From: Ustulina deusta | Lineage: Eukaryota > Ascomycota > Sordariomycetes > Xylariales > Xylariaceae | Direction: 5' to 3' | DNA length: 64,000 bases | Assembly (NCBI GenBank): GCA_023159155.1 | Contig: JAJNNX010000004.1 | Location: forward strand, 1,240,001 to 1,304,000 | Shown here: in pieces, positions 37,165 to 47,455 of the stretch | How the letters are laid out: each line of letters begins with the position of its first letter | Position numbering within the stretch: position 1 is the first letter of the stretch | Notes under the pieces: generated by a model | Told to the model about the DNA's origin: nothing | The model's input: the letters and a program-made list of their open reading frames with translations, nothing else | Database searches by the model: none | Translations under genes and position numbers: made by a program

Positions 37165-39054
37165 GTTCTCTGTTGAGCGATGTCTGCTAATATGGGCAGG
37201 TGCGCACACGTCAAACAAGGGAGGGGATTCGGGGTGACGTGAGAGGACAACCGCGTGCGACAGCAGGAATTTTCGCTGCGACAGAAGAGGTGTGCTGTAC
37301 TTTTTTGCTGCTATGCGTCGCGGAGGTGAAGCCTGAAATACTGAAATGCTGAGATGCTGAGATACAGAAATGCTAGAAAAGATGGAGCAGGGGTTATGAT
37401 TTAGCAGTGGCTGTAGGCACTGGGTATTAATTATAATAATATAATAAAGAAGACCAAAACATTGATTTCCGTCTGCAGCGTGCGCTGGGTACTTGAACTG
37501 CCTATTTGCTGTTTGGCATATATGGCAGTTCGCAGGGTTGTGTGGAAGCAGCACGATATGGAAAGGTTGATGGATCGAAGAATTGAATGCGATATCACAT
37601 CGGCTTTGGGCTCGGGCGCGTTGTTGGTCGCGATGTAACGATGTCCTGTCAGGTATCGCAAAATCATACAACTGAACCTAACCCGTACTGCAGCGCCTGC
37701 CCCTACCGGTACTAGTAGGTTGTCAGATTCTTAAATTGTAAGTAGACGCCATCGGATCTGCCATTTTCATTGGCTGAGGCACTAATGGAGATTGTATTAT
37801 CCGGTGATGGCAAAATAGAACTAGCCATTTTTGGCAGCGACTATACCGGGCTAGGCCCTGACATCATAGGGTGGTATCGAATGATGTTCGATACACTGAC
37901 TACATGCAAGCCGGGAGCAGATGAGGGGTCTTGACCACCTGCCTAAGATACCGGTAACAGCTTAGGTTGTAGCAGTACCGGACGCAACGTTGTGAATCTT
38001 TCGAGTCATCATGCAGCACACCTGCAGTCAAGTGCCGTGACATTTTAGGCCACCTGCAATGGCCATGAAAAGCCCCTACATTGGCCCAGCCTAGCCCAAG
38101 TTAGGTATGGTCGCAACTAACTTGGTATAGTTGAGTGTGCGCCAAGTATTACACTAAGTACTAACCAACTCCAAAAGTAACTTCCTACAGCAATTAAGGG
38201 CTTATACAAGGTAGATTTAATTTTTAAAAATTAATATATTCACATGATTATTAAGTAGATATTAATTTCATTTTTTAATAAAAAAAAGCTTTGGTTGCTT
38301 AGTTATAAAGTGTACCTAAGTATAGAAAAATTGAAGCTAAAGTGAGTGAGTACTTGTGTGTGGGGACCTAGCCACCATAAACCATAAGGGTCTTTCAAGG
38401 CCTTTGTAGGTGGGCTATGACATTACCTTTCCATCCCGCCATGTTGGCGGAGGTACGTCCAGCTATCTTGGAAAGAGACGAAGACTGTAGCCCTATAACC
38501 CGGTATACATCAGGAACCTAGGTACCCAGCAAAGGCAGGTAGCAACTGACTGAACTAATCTGCGCTACATAGGCACAATGCTTCGCAAAGCCCCACCTGG
38601 GCATCTACGTGGAGGTAGATACCTAGGTACATGCAGTCTTTCTTGCATCTAACCTTGAAGTGTCAGTTCTTTTCTCCAAAGGCTACCTCGAGCGCAACTC
38701 CTTTGTCGCATTTATTGTCGATTCTTACCGAGTCTAGCTTTCGCATTCGTGGCTAGTAATACCGCAATGAGAACTGCCAGTGTCAAGCTACCTGTTTTCA
38801 GCCACCTAAACAAGATAGGATAATCCGGTTTGCAAACACTCGGTCGAATCCGCACCCCCCCAAGCTTTCTTTTCACGGCTCTATCGTCACAAGACAGCAA
38901 GTGCCGGCCGATTCCTCGGTTCCTAGCTGGTAACGTTGGGTCGCCGGCCGTTGTTCATTTCGCCGAATTCCTTTCTTATCAGTCTTCTGAGCCAGCCACA
39001 GCCTTCAAAATTACAGAGCTGATACATCTGAAGAGAGCTCAAAACCCGACTACC
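37165..39054. other. Divergent spacer upstream of two genes
   Basis: Promoter region for the Acinus-like gene (leftward) and the unknown acidic protein (rightward). It contains an AT-rich patch (about 38,215-38,290) and TACCTAGGTA at 38630-38639. No gene was recognised. Confidence 0.5.
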
Positions 39055-40419
39055 ATGATGTCAGCTTTAGGCAGCTGGTTCCTCTCCAAGTCTTCCAGGT
39101 CTAGGTCATCAAGCATTTCAAGTCTTCCCTCCAGTTCAAACCAGGGCATAGACAAGGTCTTACATGGTCGCGTGACAAAGCATGTCCATGCCGAACTCAC
39201 ATCTAGTGCCACTAAATACAAACCTTCCGTCCCATACAGTGAGAATAACGAGAGACTCGAAGAGGAGGATGCAACATTTAAAGTATCATTAGAGGTGACC
39301 AAACCTGCTGAGTATGCCGATGAAAGCAACGGCGAGAGACGACATTCTGGCAAGATTAAGAGGGAAGAAAAGGAGGAAGGTGGTGGAAGTGAAGATGAGA
39401 GAGATGACGAAGAGAACTTCGGATTCTCTTCAGCAATGGTGGCACAGCAGGCTGATTCTGAAGACATCTTCAAGCATGACACAGGTTCAGAATCCGACCC
39501 AGATACAGAGCCCGACCCAAATACAGAGCCCAATCCAGATACAGAACCTGACCCAGATACAGCATGGCGTTTGGAGCAGATATACCTCAATACGATATTG
39601 AACGCTCGAACCGAGTTTACACTGATGCCGTCAACTTGGAGGATGCACTTTCGAGGAATTCCGCTCCCTGATAGCCTCTTCTATATCAAAACGAAATTGA
39701 AGAGTATCCGCCCCAGGATCTACGCCCGCACAGATAGACTAGAATACCGAGGTACGTGAAGTCCGTGGTGCACCTAGAATATTTCGTGTTGACCATCGAA
39801 AGGCGCACTCGCACTTCGCAAGTTGATAGACGTCCATGCGCGCATCCAGGATATTCGAGAAGACGAAGCCGTGGTCAAACACGATGAAGAAATAGTCGAG
39901 GCCAAAAAGCAAGAGCTCATCAAGACTATATCAGCTGATATGGTCGGGCGGCTCAGACGTGCTCTTGAGCAGGCCTTGGATTGGGCAAAGCAAGACGGCG
40001 AAATTGAGAAATATGGGGACCAGTTACCTCCCAACCTGAGGGTCATGGAGCTCAAGGGTATAACAGAGACCGATGAGCCAGAATCTGCAGTGAAAATCCA
40101 ATCCGAATTGTGTGAGCTGGCCGAAGAATGGAGGACTCATGCTTCGAATGGAGATGCACCAGTGCAAGCTCCTGTTATCTTCGGCTTCGTCATTATGAAG
40201 CACATCATCACCATTGTCACCTTGGATGCTTCAGACCCCAGCGCTATTATTCACGTGCCTTGCCAACTTCATATGGCAGAGAGGAATCAACATCAGTGGA
40301 ACGCCTTGGCAATTATGGTTACAATTTGCTGGGCGCGTGATGTACTCCTTGATTATATCAACTCTCGACCGGACCTGCAACCGGAAGTGAAAGACGAGTC
40401 GAGTGACCCTGACGCTTAG
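39055..40419 (+). CDS. Unknown acidic protein with DPDTEP repeats
   Basis: Model join(39055..39751,39803..40419), 437 aa, with a 51-nt intron that closes the frame (EYRG-ALALRKLIDVHARI). I do not recognise the family. The N-terminal third is Ser-rich (SSRSRSSSISSLPSSS). It is followed by a highly charged region (KREEKEEGGGSEDERDDEEN) and about four tandem copies of a hexapeptide, (E/S)(P/S)(D/N)P(D/N)T, around residues 145-168. The C-terminal half looks folded: a helical, coiled-coil-like stretch (DIREDEAVVKHDEEIVEAKK, KTISADMVGRLRRALEQALD), then a hydrophobic segment (APVIFGFVIMKHIITIVTL) and an HVPCQLHMAERNQHQW region. That segment could be a buried core rather than a membrane helix. No signal peptide is seen. 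I assign no function. Confidence 0.75.
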
Positions 40420-41125
40420 AGAAATTATCATGGAATGAAAGTGTGAGGTGGTAGAATCCCCGAGTTGCGGTTGGAATTGACAAGACACTCGTATATACCG
40501 AAAGACGACTTGTGAGCATGTGTCGGGAGCTTGACATTTTGCTTTGTGGCATGTTCTTCTGCTTCTTGGAGGAGTAATGTACATAAACCGAGAAATAACT
40601 TGAACTGATGTTGAATGAGAGGCGTGAAGCACATCGCATTATTATTTGACTACTCAACCTGCCTAACTTGAAAAGTATGTCTCGGCAACTCGAACACCAA
40701 TTACGGTCATACATATATACGTAGAAAACATACTTCAGGCATGCACAGTATGTAGGTTCTAGGTTTTCCAATGTACTCTGGCTTAGGTTTAAGGCACTTG
40801 CTGCTTTTTAGCTCACCTTCCGATCAGTGAGGGAACAAGAATTTATTATTATGAATAAATTATGTAAAACGGGTCTGAAGCTCGTTAAGCTACTTATTAA
40901 ACCTAGTAGGCCTTATATAACTAGGACAATTGATTTACAACCGATTGAATTCCCTCTGAGATAGGATAAGAATTTATACCAGCGAACAGGAAGGCGTGGA
41001 TGAGGCATTAGTTGAATGATGTGCTTATTCGTCTTGGACTGGATATGTCTTATGGTGCTGTGAGGTTCACTCCAACTATTGTACGCGGTGACAGCGCTCG
41101 CTTGCGAACAGCTGTACCAGACCTC
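40420..41125. other. Convergent spacer, no gene seen
   Basis: 3' flanks of the unknown acidic gene and the kinase-like gene. AT-rich near 40,840-40,980. No feature was supported. Confidence 0.5.
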
Positions 41126-42469
41126 CTATTCTGCAGCAAACCAAGGGTGCTGCAACGCCTTCCGCGCCGTGATCCGCCGCAAAGGATCCATGCAGGTCAT
41201 CTTGCAGACGAGATCCCTGAACTGGGGGTCCACCTGCTGCCACCTCCCAAAGGGCAGCCTCGGCTTCTCCTCGGTGAAAGTTTTGCAAAGTTCCTTGATA
41301 TGCTCGACAAACGGATTATCTTCTCCCCCGTGATAAGCAATAAAGCCCTCGAAATCCTCCTCGTCGCTGGCGAAGAAGGACAGGTGGCGGCTGAGTATCA
41401 GCTTCGCCTGCTCCTCGGGGGAAGCACGGTTCGCCTTATCTGAAAAAAACACCATGCTCCCTGTCCACGCGAATATCGCCTGAGTGCCTGCCAGTCAGCA
41501 TCCGTGTACTGTGTTTTCTGCCCACGGAAGAACTCACCACGACGGCAAAGGAGTAGATGTCTGATGGGGTGTTCTGGATTCCCCGAGCCCAAGCCTCCGG
41601 GCTTCGCCAGAAGTGGTTCCCTGACAAGCGGTCTGTGAGGCCCTTGGCTTTGGGCGGAAGTATCACCGCAGCTTCCAGGTCGGTGATCTGGACGTTGCAC
41701 CATTCAAGGTCACCATTCTGCTGTTTGAAAGAATCCATCATGATGTTCGTGGGTTTGATATCTGTGAACTATGTCAGCACACATGCCACAACCCTGTAAG
41801 GGAGGCACTGACCGGTGTGGACGATGTGCTCGTCGTGCAGATCAGCGAGACCGGTAAGAGCATCCCTTATGATGGCCTTTTTGGCGACCGAAGAAAGAGC
41901 TGCGGTATCGACATGGAGCAGTCCCTTCTCGAGATAGGGGAAGACGAACATATGCCGCTCAGGAATGCTATCCACGGCTGTTCGGACATGGGGAGAGTGC
42001 TCGACGTGCTTCTGTAGCGAAATAATGTAGTCGAAGTCGCCTGGGATGATGTCCTTGAGAATGAATTGCTTCCCCTCATGTCTGAAATTGGGAGGTAGTT
42101 AGGATTTCCCGCCCTCTGGCCATGCACCGGACAGATCTCGAGGAAAGGGTCAACCTACGTCGCGCGGTACACACACCAAATCCTCCCAGCGGCAGGTCGC
42201 TCCGAAAGCACTTCGTCAATGACATAGCACTTGTCCAGAGATGACTTGAGTTGTAATCCCCTGGGCAAGGGCTGCTGTCCGATGGCGGACGTAGAAGTGG
42301 GGGTAAAGACTGAAGACATGCTGGCAAATCGATAGAAACAGTGTGTTACCTTTCGAGGCGAATTTTGTGCCCGAGAAAGAGGGCGTGAAGGGAGAACAGA
42401 GAACTGGGAAAGTGACGGAAGACGGAGACGAAGCGTCCGCGCAGATAATGAGACTGCGCGGGGTCCCAT
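41126..42469 (-). CDS. Protein-kinase-like protein with altered metal-binding motif
   Basis: Model complement(join(41126..41479,41538..41761,41813..42081,42159..42469)), 385 aa if started at ATG 42469; a second in-frame ATG at 42319 would remove an Arg/Ser/Leu-rich N-terminus resembling a mitochondrial presequence. All three introns are GT-AG and close the frame. Kinase landmarks: CVYRATHEGKQFILKDI (Lys of the N-lobe), a catalytic loop HIVHTDIKPTNIMMD (D, K and N kept; HRD is HTD), QITDLEAAV where most kinases have DFG, an activation-segment GNHFWRSPEAWARG in place of APE, DIYSFAVVAIFAW (helix F), and a C-terminal RITARKALQHPWF. No clear glycine-rich loop is visible. The Asp of the DFG position is kept, so weak activity is possible. 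It resembles fungal lineage-specific kinase-like proteins; the substrate is unknown. Confidence 0.83.
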
Positions 42470-43031
42470 GGCAGAGTACCTGCTCAAGGGGAGAGATGAC
42501 GTGGATGGATGGTGGTTTTGCTGGGTAAAAATTTACGTTGGATGAGATTTATGTTGGAGGAAATGCATGTTGGATGTAGAACAGAGGCTTTAGCGTTTGC
42601 GTCTTAATAACTTTAGTTTTTACTTTATTATACTTTTTAAAATTATAAAAATAAAGGCATTAGTTATTCGATTTCGTAATTTTTATTCAATTATTGCAAG
42701 CAATATAATAGCTGTTGCTAAAGTCTAGGAATGCTTTAATATAAAGCTAGTTATACGTTGTTTGTGCTCTCTTTAAGCCTTGTTGGCGTAGCTAAGTCTG
42801 GCTTTTGCCTATGGCTAGGTATCTTTGCTGCCTCAGTTCAGGTTGACTGGGCAATTGTGGGGACTGCAATTACGGACCAACCACTGGTTGGCGTTCTCTC
42901 CATAGGTAATTAGCAACCGCTTGTGGGACTGGGCTCCACCGAAAATTAAGTCTTGCCCCTCCATCCCAAACAGGCCCCTCAACTTATCGACATTGTCTTC
43001 ACCATTCGGGGTCTTTCTGAGCATTGACACG
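42470..43031. promoter_or_regulatory. Divergent promoter between kinase-like gene and TYW1, with AT-rich relic
   Basis: A triple TGTTGGA-type repeat lies near 42,536-42,580. An AT-rich island follows (about 42,590-42,750) with TpA-rich, RIP-like composition. The last 200 bases are of normal composition. On the minus strand, 42833-43111 is an open frame with protein-like composition that overlaps TYW1 exon 1, but it has no support as a gene. Confidence 0.45.
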
Positions 43032-45429
43032 ATGGCAAGTAATGCGACGACCGTCTTGGGCGCACCGCAGTCGCCAAGAGGTGAGTCCACGAAGTCCCAA
43101 AATTTGTACACGTCACTAATAAATCCGTGCAGACTTCCTTGAGTTTTGGCATATTCACAGGGAGATTATATTGGTGGTGGTGATATGTTTTTGTTCCACG
43201 GCATGGATGTTATACTCTAGTCTCCCCACGAGAAGGGTCATCAAGAAGCCACCGCAGCGCCCCATTATTGCTGCAAAGGTGGCATCGACTAAGCCTGTCA
43301 CCCCTGCTACTGAGAAATCGGAGGCACCACTCGAAGCATTGTCCCAAGATGTGTCGGCTACTGGGCCGCGACGCATCAAGGGCGAATTGCGGAAACCCGA
43401 AAGTACGCGAAATGCATCTGGCTCCGACAGTAGTCGTCGTACTCAGGTCCTTATATTCTACTCGTCGTTAACGACTACGACTGAAAAGATCGCCAAAGAT
43501 TTTGCTCGGAGCCTCGGTGCTTCCCTAGAAGGGGATGCTGCCGAGCGCAAAAACATTTTCTTTGCGCCTAGTATCCTAGATCTTGCACAGATAGACTACG
43601 ATGAATACTTTGTTGGTCCGCCGAAGCCAACGGATTCAGCCACCTCTGTCGATTACTTCTATTTATTCTTAATACCGAGCTACAACATCGATACCATCAA
43701 CGACAACCTACTAGAGTGCCTCCAGGAAACCCATCATGACTTCAGGATAGACACGGCCCCATTGTCGAGGATACTAGGTTATTCTGTTTTTGGGCTGGGT
43801 GATCGAGAAGGATGGCCGACCGAAGAAGAAGGGTTCTGCTTCCAAGCCAAGGAGGTTGATAGATGGATGGCCAAACTCACCGGCCGAAAGAGAGCCTATC
43901 CGTTGGGAATGGGGGATAAAAAGCAGGATCTTACTAGTCGGCTGGGAGAATGGACTGAGGGTGTAGCGGATATCCTCAAACTTGCCGCGGCCACGGGGAG
44001 CTTAGGGGAAGGAGTACTAGGGAGCGGAGATGCTGATGAGAGCGATTTCGAATATGCCTCAGGCGATGACAGCGACGAAGTGTTAGTCGAAGAATCAACT
44101 GCGCCGAAGAAGAGCAAGAAGAAAGGGACAAATATTGATGACGTCGAAGATCTAGGGCGAATCATGAAGTCAAGCCAGACTGGCTCTAACAACTCGGAAG
44201 GACCTGCTCCTATCGCCGTCGATTTCACCACATACAGCAAACCAAATGCGAAAAGAAAGCCGCAAACTGTCAAAGAGATGGTACCTAAGAACTCACCTAC
44301 ACACACCACTTTGACAAAACAAGGCTACACTATCGTAGGCTCGCACTCAGGCGTCAAGATCTGCCGGTGGACGAAATCAGCCCTGCGCGGGCGGGGCTCC
44401 TGCTACAAGTACTCGTTTTACGGAATCGCATCACACCAGTGCATGGAGACGACGCCGTCCCTCTCGTGCTCGAACAAGTGCGTGTTTTGCTGGCGCCATG
44501 GAACGAACCCGGTCGGCACGACCTGGCGCTGGGTCGTTGATCCCCCTGAGATGATCTTCGACGGCGTGAAGGCGGGCCACTACCAAAAAATCAAGATGCT
44601 GCGCGGCGTGCCCGGGGTGCGCGCGGAGCGGTTTGCCGAGGCGATGCGCATCCGCCACTGCGCCCTGAGTCTCGTCGGCGAGCCCATCTTCTACCCGCAC
44701 ATCAACGAGTTCCTAGGGATGCTGCACGCGGAGCGAATCTCCAGCTTCCTCGTCTGCAACGCGCAGCACCCGGACCAACTGGCGGCCCTGAAGGCCGTGA
44801 CACAGCTCTACGTCTCCATCGACGCGAGCAACAAGGAGTCCTTGCGCAAGATCGACAGACCCCTGCACCGCGACTTCTGGGAGCGGTTCCAGCGGTGTCT
44901 CGACATCCTCTGCGAGAAGCGCTTCAAGCACCGCACCGTCTTCCGCCTCACCCTCGTCAAGGGCTTCAACGTCGACGACGAGGTCGAGGGGTACGCGGAC
45001 CTCGTCGAGCGCGGCCTCCCGTGCTTCGTCGAGATCAAGGGCGTCACGTACTGCGGGACCTCGACGAGCGCCGGCGCCGGCCTCACCATGGCCAACGTCC
45101 CGTTCTACGCCGAGGTCACCGAGTTCGTGACCGCGCTCGACAAGAAGCTGAGGGAGCGCGGGCTGGACTACGGCATCGCCGCCGAGCATGCCCACAGCTG
45201 CTGCGTGCTCATCGCCAGCGGGAGGTTCCGCGTCGACGGGAAGTGGCACACGCGCATCGACTACCAGCGTTTCTTTGAGCTCCTCGAGGAGCACGGCGCC
45301 GATGGCGACTGGAAGCCGGAGGATTATATGGGTCCCGAGACGCCGGAGTGGGCGACTTGGGGCAATGGTGGTTTTGATCCCCGGGATGAGCGGGTTGATC
45401 GTAAAGGCAGGAAGATCGTGGCTTCGTGA
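43032..45429 (+). CDS. TYW1: tRNA wybutosine-synthesizing protein 1 (TYW1)
   Basis: Model join(43032..43080,43133..45429), 781 aa. It converts N1-methylguanosine 37 of tRNA-Phe to the tricyclic imidazopurine of wybutosine using pyruvate, S-adenosylmethionine and a 4Fe-4S cluster. The 52-nt intron (branch CACTAAT, acceptor GTGCAG) joins MASNATTVLGAPQSPR to DFLEFWHIHREIILVVVIC, giving an N-terminal membrane helix. Next is a flavodoxin-like domain (VLIFYSSLTTTTEKIAKDFA ... YSVFGLGDREGW), then an acidic linker. The radical-SAM domain carries the cluster motif CSNKCVFC (C462, C466, C469). Further conserved segments are HYQKIKMLRGVPGVRAERFA, HCALSLVGEPIFYPHINEFL, QLYVSIDASNKESLRKIDRP and FVEIKGVTYCGTS. 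The downstream in-frame ATG (43207) would lose the anchor and is less likely. Confidence 0.95.
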
Positions 45430-46026
45430 AAAAGAAGAAGAAGAAGAAAAAAAGGGAATCGTAATTCTTGTATCATGTTATTTGGGCTGAGCTTACTTAG
45501 CTTTGCTCATGTCTTCTGTAGAAAATACAGAATATCATCAGAAAAAAAGTAAGGATATAAAAAAAAACGAAGAACTCGGACAATGTACCATAGGGATGAT
45601 AATAATGGTGCTGTTATTCTTTCATTCATCACTTGTCTATACCGCGTCGCCAAACTTCAATTCGTGAAAAGAAAAAGTGTACACAAGGATACGCCGATCA
45701 TCCAATCGTCATTCCTTTTTCATTTTCTACAACTTTTCCTCGCCCAAGGCCATGCGGAGAGGATGGCCCCACGGGTGAAAGAACGAGACCGGGTCTTGTG
45801 CCCAATATTATATCTTACACAACACATACAGGCGAAAACAATACGGTAATTGGATGTTTTAAATGCATAGATCCTCGATTATGGATCATGCTTTGAAGAT
45901 GCAAGGGCTAGCAGGCTTATGGCGGGATGAGGCAACTGGTCGAGATGTCATCACACAAGTCTGCTGGTGGAGTGGAGCTTTTAAGGCGTTCGTGGTCAAC
46001 ACGGACACGGTGTTATATTCATTTCT
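45430..46026. other. Convergent 3' region of TYW1 and TOM20
   Basis: A/G-rich run (AAGAAGAAGAAG) right after the TYW1 stop, then ordinary spacer. No gene was recognised. Confidence 0.5.
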
Positions 46027-46964
46027 CTAGTCCAGGCCAGCACTGGGGATGCCCATCAGGTCGGCGATGTTGATCCCCTCGGGCGCCTGGCCGTTCAGGT
46101 CTAGTGACTTGTCGTATGCTATCATCTCGGCGAGGACATCAAGTACACGCTAAGTTAAGAAAGTTGTTAGTCAGGATTGGGCTGATGTTGCCGGTATCGT
46201 TTTGAAGAGGGGCAGGTCCATACCTTCTCTACTGTCTTGTCATAAATGGAAATAAGGTCCCTGGGTGTTGGGTACACCTTAAGGGCCTTGTAGAAAGCGA
46301 TAGAAGCCTCGATGGTGCGTGATGCTAAAGACCCCCTTTGTTAGCCGTGCCTATACCTCTTCGATTGTCCTGTCCGGGACAACGGACTGCCTCTCTGCGC
46401 CTTGTCGGGCACGCCATAAACAGAGAAAGGAGACGGATGGGGCTCAGCTTACGATCAGCTGCGAGGACCTCGCCCTGCTGCACGTATTCCATAAAGTATT
46501 GCTCCTTCTCGTTGACACCAGTGGGGAAGCCCTCCTCGATGGCGGCATCGACAGCAGCCTGGATTTCGTGGCGCCTCTGCTTGGTCTGCGCATCGGCCTC
46601 CTCTTTCTCGGCACGCGCTTGCCGGCGTTCTTCACGTCGCAGGGTCTTACGGAAGTTGGGATTGGCGCGACGTTGATAGTCGAAATATAAAGCGTAGGCT
46701 ATCATAGACACAGGGTCAGCAATGGCTCCTCCAGACCAAGGGAACCCATGCAGCCTTCGGCGACGGGATGGATTTGCAATTGCAAGCAAACATGTTAGTT
46801 TCCAGCAATGCTACGCTTCGCTCAAGGCCATGCTCTCAGGCGTAGGATAACTCGAGGCGACGACGAGGCGACGATGAGGAGACGACGAGAAGATTTGACG
46901 GACCTAATACGCCTGTCGCGGCTGTGGCTACAGATATTGTTGCGATTGTGCTGGGCTGAACCAT
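46027..46964 (-). CDS. tom20: Mitochondrial import receptor subunit Tom20
   Basis: Model complement(join(46027..46149,46224..46324,46453..46698,46904..46964)), 176 aa, typical for fungal Tom20. It is an outer-membrane receptor that binds amphipathic presequences and hands preproteins to the TOM pore. Exon 1 codes for [20 protein letters not shown], which with [11 protein letters not shown] forms the N-terminal membrane anchor. The charged linker [20 protein letters not shown] follows. The receptor domain has [19 protein letters not shown] and the TPR-like [20 protein letters not shown], then [12 protein letters not shown] and [19 protein letters not shown]. The tail ends [10 protein letters not shown]. 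All three introns (205, 128 and 74 nt) close the frame. It shares a 491-bp divergent promoter with the broken kinase gene. Confidence 0.94.
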
Positions 46965-47455
46965 TTTGGAGATGCGGAGGCGAGATGGGAGAAGACAGGC
47001 CAGCTATATCGGCGAAGTCAAGATCCTTGGTTCTGGAAACAGGATGAAGGCGTTGTAGGAGAGATGGGAGAATGGTGTCAATAAAGATGGTTGGGCGTCG
47101 TTGGTTCCGCCGTGTTGACGTGCAACCAGATGCAGGATTCTAGAATAGGATGGGAGCTTGTTGCTGAGGATGTTCACTGTCATAATTTTTTCGCAGAGCT
47201 GCAAAACCTTGATAGTGCAGAGCGGGCGATAGGGTACCTAAGCTACCTAGGTAGGCAAGCTGGGTCAGGACCGGGTCACAACTGGTTCCCTGTAGATACC
47301 CCATAGATACCTATAACTGCCCTGGCAACTTTAAAAACATCCTTGCTAGCTAAATTACTAGAAAAAAAAAGGCTGTACTTACTTAAGCAATTACTTACCT
47401 ACGCCCTGATGTTAAACAGAATAACAACCATCTTTTAATACTACATCATCAAATT
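46965..47455. promoter_or_regulatory. Divergent promoter of TOM20 and the SRPK-type pseudogene
   Basis: 491-bp spacer with TACCTAGGTA at 47244-47253 and further ACCTA/TAGGT steps around it. No gene was seen. Confidence 0.5.
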
